DNA of 64,000 nt from Rhynchosporium graminicola (Eukaryota; Ascomycota; Leotiomycetes; Helotiales; Ploettnerulaceae), in assembly GCA_900074885.1 (NCBI GenBank), contig FJUW01000072.1:1-64000 (forward strand), in the 5' to 3' direction. The position numbers and the translations under genes were made by a program. Below, piece after piece: positions 58,927 through 64,000 of the stretch. The first letter of the stretch is position 1; every line of letters starts with the position of its first letter. The notes beneath the pieces were generated by a model that worked only from the letters and a program-made list of their open reading frames with translations, did no database searches and was not told the DNA's origin.

Positions 58927-61216
58927 TTAGTAGACAGTGCGTTTGATATCATCGGCTAGCTTCTCGGCCAAGACGTCTATTTGAAGTCAGTCAGTAGGGA
59001 AACTTTTTTCTGGTTATCCGATGAGTGTTGAACCTACAAACTTGTGTCTGAGGTGAGGGCCCTGGCAGTAGGAAAGGCAAACTAGAACCATCAATCACCC
59101 TCACTGTTATTCAAGTCAGTGTAGTCCGGTGGGCTTGCAGATATCTTCCTTGGAAAATTAGCTTATTGTGGACTTGGACTTACATCTGTTGACTCCGATT
59201 ACTCGTCCCCGGTTATCTACTACCGCGTCAGGGTCTGTGGTCTTTCCCATCTTGTTGGTTGCCGCAGCGTGGTAGAGAGTTGAGGCTCGCTGAGCAACGT
59301 ATGCTGCCAGTTGGGCATCGGTTTGGACAGTAGGACCAGGGAGTAACTCATCGCCAATCATGATTGGGGCCATGGCCGAGCTTTTGAGTGCCTGACGAAC
59401 ACGTTTGAGCCCAGCAATCAAGACTTCGACGTCGGTTTGAGAGCCCAACCAGTTCGGGTCGATGATGGGCGCCACAGCCATGTCCGCCGACTGGATGGTC
59501 ACAGAGCCGCGGGAACGAGGGGCTTGCAGCAATGCCTGCATGATCGCGAAGTTGGATCCATCCTGTGGCACTCCAGCGCCATTTGGAAATACTACGTAGC
59601 CAATTTCGGGCCAGTCTGTGGGTAGACTGGCTAGATCTGTTGTACGAAGAGAAACTTCATGTCAGTATATGTTTCTTTGTATTTGGAAAGTTGTAGCCCT
59701 TTCTGGCTGTCTGCCTAGGTGTCTATTCGTACTCACAAGCTTTGGTGTCAGCTGAGAATCCCGTCCGGAATTCATTGGGTATCTTTTCTTGTCCGAATAG
59801 GTCGCCTCCTGAGGCCGACATGGGACCTGTGCGGTTGACCTTGTACTCCTGAAGAACTTCAGCGGCATATGCAGGATCTGTGCTTAGCCTCGTGTTGGTG
59901 GTGAGAGCGACTTTGTACATGACGGGTATGGAATTCTGGTCCTGCATGTTCTGACCCACGCCTGGCCGATCCGCAATGAGGTTGATATTGTATCGTGCCA
60001 GGACGGCTTTAGGTCCGACGCCAGAGACCTGCAACAGATGAGGTGACTGGAAAACACCGGCTGACAGAATGACTTCCTTGACCGCGGAGATGGTAAAAGA
60101 CCCGTCGTTTTTGTTAGTAGACTTTACCGTCACGCCGGTGGCAGTCTTGTTATCATCAAAGATAATCCGCTGAACGAACGTGTTGTCGAAGACCGCGAGA
60201 TTAGGACGACTGAGAACAGGGTCCAGGTAGGCGGTCTCGGAAGTTGCCCTGGTAGCCTCTGGAGACTTGATGGTGTAGAGGTGCCATGACCAGCCTAGAT
60301 TGTTGCCATCCACAAAGGCTGGCACTTGAGGGATCCCGATGGCCTTGAGTCCCAAAGCAACCCAGGTACTCCAAGACTGTACGTAGGCTCCGAAAGTAAC
60401 AGGGAGTAGTCCACTGGTGGCCACATTTGCTGCTGCGATCGAGGGGGTAGCATTGGCTGAACGGGCACCAGCTTTCGGTGCCGTAAACTTCATGGCTTTG
60501 TGATAGTATTGCAACATGGATTCATATGTGTAAGATTGATCAGCGACATCATCGGCCCATTTCTGATGAGAGCCTTTGCTGGCAAATCCATAACTCATGA
60601 AGTTCAAAACGGAACTGCCACCGAGCTACAAAGAGCGGAAGCCAGTCATTAGCATGATGTTCGCCTACGTATCGACGGGAGACCTCAAGGTAGGGTAGAT
60701 GGGATTTGGAAAGATGAAGGTGAAGACCGGCCACCAAGAAATTCATGGTCGCTCCATGAGTTAGTGAGTAGGAAAGGCTTTGCTCACCGCTTTACCTCGC
60801 GTATAAGAGGGCGCTCTATTCGCAAGAGCCTATTGTGAAAAAAAGTCGTCAGTCCGTCAGTCTAAATTGTGAGTTACTCCTTGTTCGCATACCTTCTGAG
60901 GGGTGACTTTGAAGCCCCAGTCAATATTCAGGCTCTCTGCAGCCACATACAGCGCCCCAGCGTCGCCTGGCACCTGCGACAGGTTTCCTACGGCCACCTC
61001 TGGCCTCGTCCCGGCCTCTATAACCGCGACTTTGATGTTGGCATCCTCCGTGAGCCTGCTTGCGAGGACCAGGCCAGCAGTACCTCCACCCACGATGACA
61101 TAGTCAAACGTTCTCAAGGAAGTGTCAGCTAAGACAACATGCGTGCCGCTTTGAAGCAGCAGAAGCAGCGTCGAGAGCAGGACCGAGTGGCTGGGTAGCA
61201 GTGAGAAGTGCATCAT
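58927..61216 (-). CDS. GMC-family FAD oxidoreductase with signal peptide
   Basis: Six exons on the minus strand: 61216-60893, 60829-60788, 60625-59737, 59636-59184, 59103-59038 and 58976-58927, encoding 607 residues. Exon 2 is only 42 nt and supplies APSYTRGKA before LGGSSVLNF. Residues 1-30 form a signal peptide (leucine run, cleavage near VVLA). FAD-binding features are DYVIVGGGTAG (38-48) and IEAG. The first catalytic histidine is present in YHAAAT (His541). The C-terminal block where most GMC enzymes have PPGHPQ reads LLPGPSPQTQ (582-590), so the second catalytic His is missing in this model. It likely oxidises an alcohol or aldehyde, or has another FAD-dependent role, in the secretory pathway or outside the cell, like fungal aryl-alcohol-type and patulin-synthase-type GMC enzymes. 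It is head-to-head with the metallo-beta-lactamase gene. Confidence 0.9.
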
Positions 61217-62511
61217 GAATGAATGAACAAAGAGTGCTTACTGAAACCTGTAGGACGGGCAAGAGGTGAGCAAGAGCTCATTTTGTAGCTCATTCTCTAT
61301 GATTTAAATTAAGCGATCCACGCTGTCTCAAAAAGCACTGACTTTCCTCTTCACAGTGCCTTCAATAGTTTCATGTCTTCAGAACCTTGTTGATACTTCA
61401 GAACCTTATAGATTCCTTGGATAAACAAACTTCAATAGTCGCCGCACGTGCTTGGGGAGGTACAGCGGTTAAGAATTGTCCCTAGTCGACTAGGATCTTA
61501 AGGCTCTTATCTAAGTAGAGTGAGTAATACTATCAGAACGTAACGCACCGACTTGATCGTACCAAGTTGATTCTATTATCTGTTTAATATCGATCAAGGA
61601 AAGTCTCGAGACACACAGAAGCCCCCTATTCGACTAGGGGCAATACTTAACCGCTGTACCTCCGTACTGTACGAAAGCGGGTTGATTTTGGGTCTCTCCC
61701 TCCCATTTCGAGCAGCGAGGCTATCGTCCCAATCAACAATCAAGAGTTTAAGGTTTTTCTCCATAAGTTAAAGAATAACTCATGGGGGATGGCGAGACCC
61801 ACTGTCAACACCCTTCCTTACTAACTTTACCCGGTGTCGACCCCAAGCAAGGATCTGAACCTTGAATATGGAACCCAGCAGCACGGCTGTGGGAATACCG
61901 ATTTTACTGACCTCAGTTATCAAGGGGTCGCTTTTCTAGGGGGGGTTTTTTGGCCGCTCAGTAGCCTTGTATTCCTACCGTGGTATTTCTACCAAGCTCA
62001 GGATCACAAGAACTTCATTATTGTTTGTAACTATGCCTGCGGTATGATAATTTTACACTACATCAGATAAACCTACATATGTATTTACTGGACTTTAAAT
62101 TGCGCGTCGTCCTTGCTTTTCCAACTTTTTGTCTTGGAAAGTTTGCCTTGCTACTTGTACGAAGTGTTATCCACTACAATGCTAGCGTGCTTGATGGCTG
62201 AAGTCAGTTAATTCGGTATCATACTTTCATTCGGGTGCATCCGTAGCCAGCCCCGAGCCCCTGGCAAGCCATGATGATCAATTGTTGTGAATTACTGTGA
62301 TATGACACGCGAAAGCACCGAGGCACCCTTCATCGTTATCACTGGTATCATGATAATTATTGTTATCATCAAACAGCTCCTCCTGAAACCATCACGAACC
62401 CTGTTACTATTGACAACCTTCCTTCGCTTATTAGCCTTCCCTTTGAAATAAACATTTTTTCTGTTCTTTCTCTCGCATCAACTAGCACAGCAACCATCAA
62501 TCCATCAATCA
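61217..62511. promoter_or_regulatory. Divergent intergenic region, GMC / metallo-beta-lactamase
   Basis: 1,295 bp containing a MITE-like element (61456-61663), a 78-codon GTG-start frame at 61834-62070 with a hydrophobic segment but no recognised family, and a GATA-rich cluster at about 62,330-62,370 (TATCATGATAATTATTG, TTATCATC) near the metallo-beta-lactamase promoter. I see no convincing gene. Confidence 0.5.
61456..61663. mobile_element. MITE-like element with ~40-bp terminal inverted repeats
   Basis: The left arm GGAGGTACAGCGGTTAAG, continuing with TTGTCCCTAGTCGACTAGG, is mirrored at the right end by CTATTCGACTAGGGGCAATA then CTTAACCGCTGTACCTCC. Total length is 208 bp and there is no coding capacity. 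Possible TA dinucleotides inside the arms (GGAGG-TA-CAGCGG) hint at a Tc1/mariner-type origin, but a clean target duplication was not established. It lies in the shared GMC / metallo-beta-lactamase upstream region. Confidence 0.7.
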
Positions 62512-63708
62512 ATGTCCACCTCCACATCATCAAAACTCCCACCACCTCTTGCGAACATCAATATCCCAGAGTCATCCTCCACGGTCGATGTAAGTGTGAT
62601 CGATACGTATGTTACTACCATTTGGCCTTCTTTCATTCACATTATACTTTATGGGCCTGAATAACTGAAACAATAGCTTTTAACATACAGAAACACAACC
62701 GTTCACTTGAATCCGGAGCTATTCTGGCGACCAAAAGTCGACGGCTTCACCGGCCTACACGCGCCCATCTATTGCTTCCTGGTCTCCAACAAGCGGACCG
62801 GCGAGAATGTGCTTTTCGACCTTGGCACAAGACCAGACTGGCGCAACTATGCCCCCAAAACCGTTTCTCTGATATCGGCCACCACGATTGTAACCCCAGG
62901 AACGGACGTGTCCACGATGCTGGACGAGGCGGTCGAGCGCGGTCAAAGCAATGTTCGTAGCAACGACATCTCGGCCGTCATCTGGTCGCACAATCACTTC
63001 GATCACATCGGCGACGTGACCCGGTTCCCCAGAACCACAGCGCTGGTAATCGGTCCCAACGTTCGTGATGCGACCTGGCCGGGCTGGCCCACGCGCGCCG
63101 ACGCCATGGTTCTCGACGCCGATATCGAGGGCCGTGAGGCTCGTGAAATCGCCTTTGATAGCGGCCTGAAGGTTGGCCGATTCGACGCTTTTGACTATTT
63201 TGGCGACGGTTCTTTTTACCTCCTCGATGGGCCCGGGCATGCCATCGGGCATCTTTGCGCCCTGGCACGAACCACTGGCGCTCATGAAGATGGAGGATCA
63301 TCTTTTATATTCATGGGTGCCGATGCCTGTCATCATGTTGGTGTCCTACGACCTAGTGCGTATCATGCCCTTCCCTCTAGCGAAAAGCTTCAACATCTTT
63401 TGGGCGAGAATTCAGGACTCTGTCCCGGTCTCCTACTGGATTCGTGCCTTTCAAGCAAGTCAGATCCTTTTTTCACTGTGGCTGCTCCAAGTCCACTCTT
63501 TCCAGACAAGGATGCGTCCTTCGACACAGTGAGCAAGATACAGGAGCTGGACGGCCTGGAGAGTGTGTTTGTGGTCATGGCTCATGATTCTTCAATACGC
63601 GAAACAATCCCGTTGTTTCCCAAGAAAATCAACAGCTGGAAGATGTCTGGAGTAAAGGGTGACACCCGTTGGGCCTTTTGTCGGGATCTACATAACCCTC
63701 AAACATGA
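62512..63708 (+). CDS. Metallo-beta-lactamase-fold hydrolase
   Basis: Two exons 62512-62606 and 62691-63708 encode 370 residues. The 84-nt intron (GTATGT...CATACAG) joins VSVIDT to NTTVHLNPE; without it the N-terminus lacks an ATG. The zinc-binding residues are all visible: SHNHFDH with His132, His134, Asp136, His137; His215 in GPGHAIGH; Asp243 in GADACHH; His330 in MAHDSS. The layout resembles AHL-lactonase-like members, so lactone, thioester or ester hydrolysis is plausible. In fungal clusters such proteins can release polyketides or open lactones; the substrate cannot be read from the sequence. It is cytosolic (no signal peptide). It is head-to-head with the GMC gene and the last gene in the window. 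Confidence 0.9.
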
Positions 63709-64000
63709 CATGTTTTTAGATTTATAGCAATGGAATTGCAAAATCATCGTCCAAACTCGATTCGTAATTGTTTATGCGTGTAAAGGGCTACGTCACGAAG
63801 TTGTTATACTCAGTTCCGTGATTACAGGGCGCCCCATTTCTGATTGAAGCAATTCGAAATACCCAGTCTGCTGCTTTACTTGGATGCTGCGAAGGTTAAG
63901 TATGTATTGGATCTGTTACCTCCGATTGACTAATATCTGCAATTGGCCAATCGTATCTCCTATTAGCTAAGATTTTCTCCGATACAGATCAATTCGAATC
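63709..64000. other. Downstream intergenic end of window
   Basis: 292 bp after the metallo-beta-lactamase stop. No open frame or element is recognised. Confidence 0.5.

Noticed and set aside
61834..62070. 78-codon frame starting at GTG as a small membrane protein gene
   Set aside because: No ATG, no family, and no splice-supported extension; treated as intergenic.
62755..63578. Frames of 62-176 codons overlapping the metallo-beta-lactamase gene
   Set aside because: Shadows of a GC-rich coding exon; the + strand frame has all zinc ligands.

Overview
The window looks like a chromosome segment of a filamentous ascomycete (Pezizomycotina, plausibly Eurotiales). The evidence is short GT-AG introns (about 50-170 nt) with CTAAC/CTGAC branch points, families typical of fungal secondary metabolism (UstYa/DUF3328, DMATS, PhyH, GMC, NmrA-like), and retrotransposons inactivated by repeat-induced point mutation (RIP, CpA to TpA). 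The species call is inference.

Two very different compartments meet at about 40,690. From 1 to about 40,685 there is a gene-free, RIP-degraded transposon island. CA and TG dinucleotides are strikingly rare, TA is enriched, and reading frames are broken by TAG/TAA where CAG, CAA or TGG would be expected. Within it I can resolve two 3' ends of the same LINE (1-521 and 1416-2340), a repeat of about 890 bp near both ends of the island (522-1415 and 39795-40685), a 3' fragment of a Gypsy element (2341-3494), and three tandem arrays (108-bp, 85-bp and 72-bp units). There is also a nested stack of Gypsy elements on the minus strand: an old element C (23,600-24,364 + 31,037-32,445 + 39,032 onward), split by element B (24,365-31,036, LTRs 372 bp) and by element A (32,446-39,031, LTRs 243 bp, 5-bp target duplication CTGCG). 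Short open frames in this island look like chance survivors.

From about 40,690 to 43,400 the base composition becomes normal, but the DNA holds only decayed coding sequence, chiefly a broken PCH2/TRIP13-like AAA+ ATPase.

From 43,423 to 63,708 there are nine apparently intact genes: an NAD-dependent epimerase-like protein (+), an NmrA-like oxidoreductase (-), a cytochrome P450 (+), an MFS transporter (-), a UstYa/DUF3328 protein (+), a DMATS-type aromatic prenyltransferase (-), a phytanoyl-CoA-dioxygenase-like Fe(II)/2OG enzyme (+), a secreted-type GMC flavin oxidase (-) and a metallo-beta-lactamase-fold hydrolase (+). Strands alternate strictly, giving four head-to-head pairs with 0.8-1.3 kb shared promoter regions. 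The composition is that of a biosynthetic gene cluster: the prenyltransferase as the only scaffold-modifying transferase, several oxidative tailoring enzymes, a hydrolase and an exporter. No PKS, NRPS, terpene cyclase or pathway regulator is visible here. The backbone gene may lie beyond 64,000 or elsewhere, or the pathway may start from a primary metabolite or a small peptide. A decayed minus-strand gene (57,644-58,391) and a MITE-like element (61,456-61,663) lie inside the cluster region.
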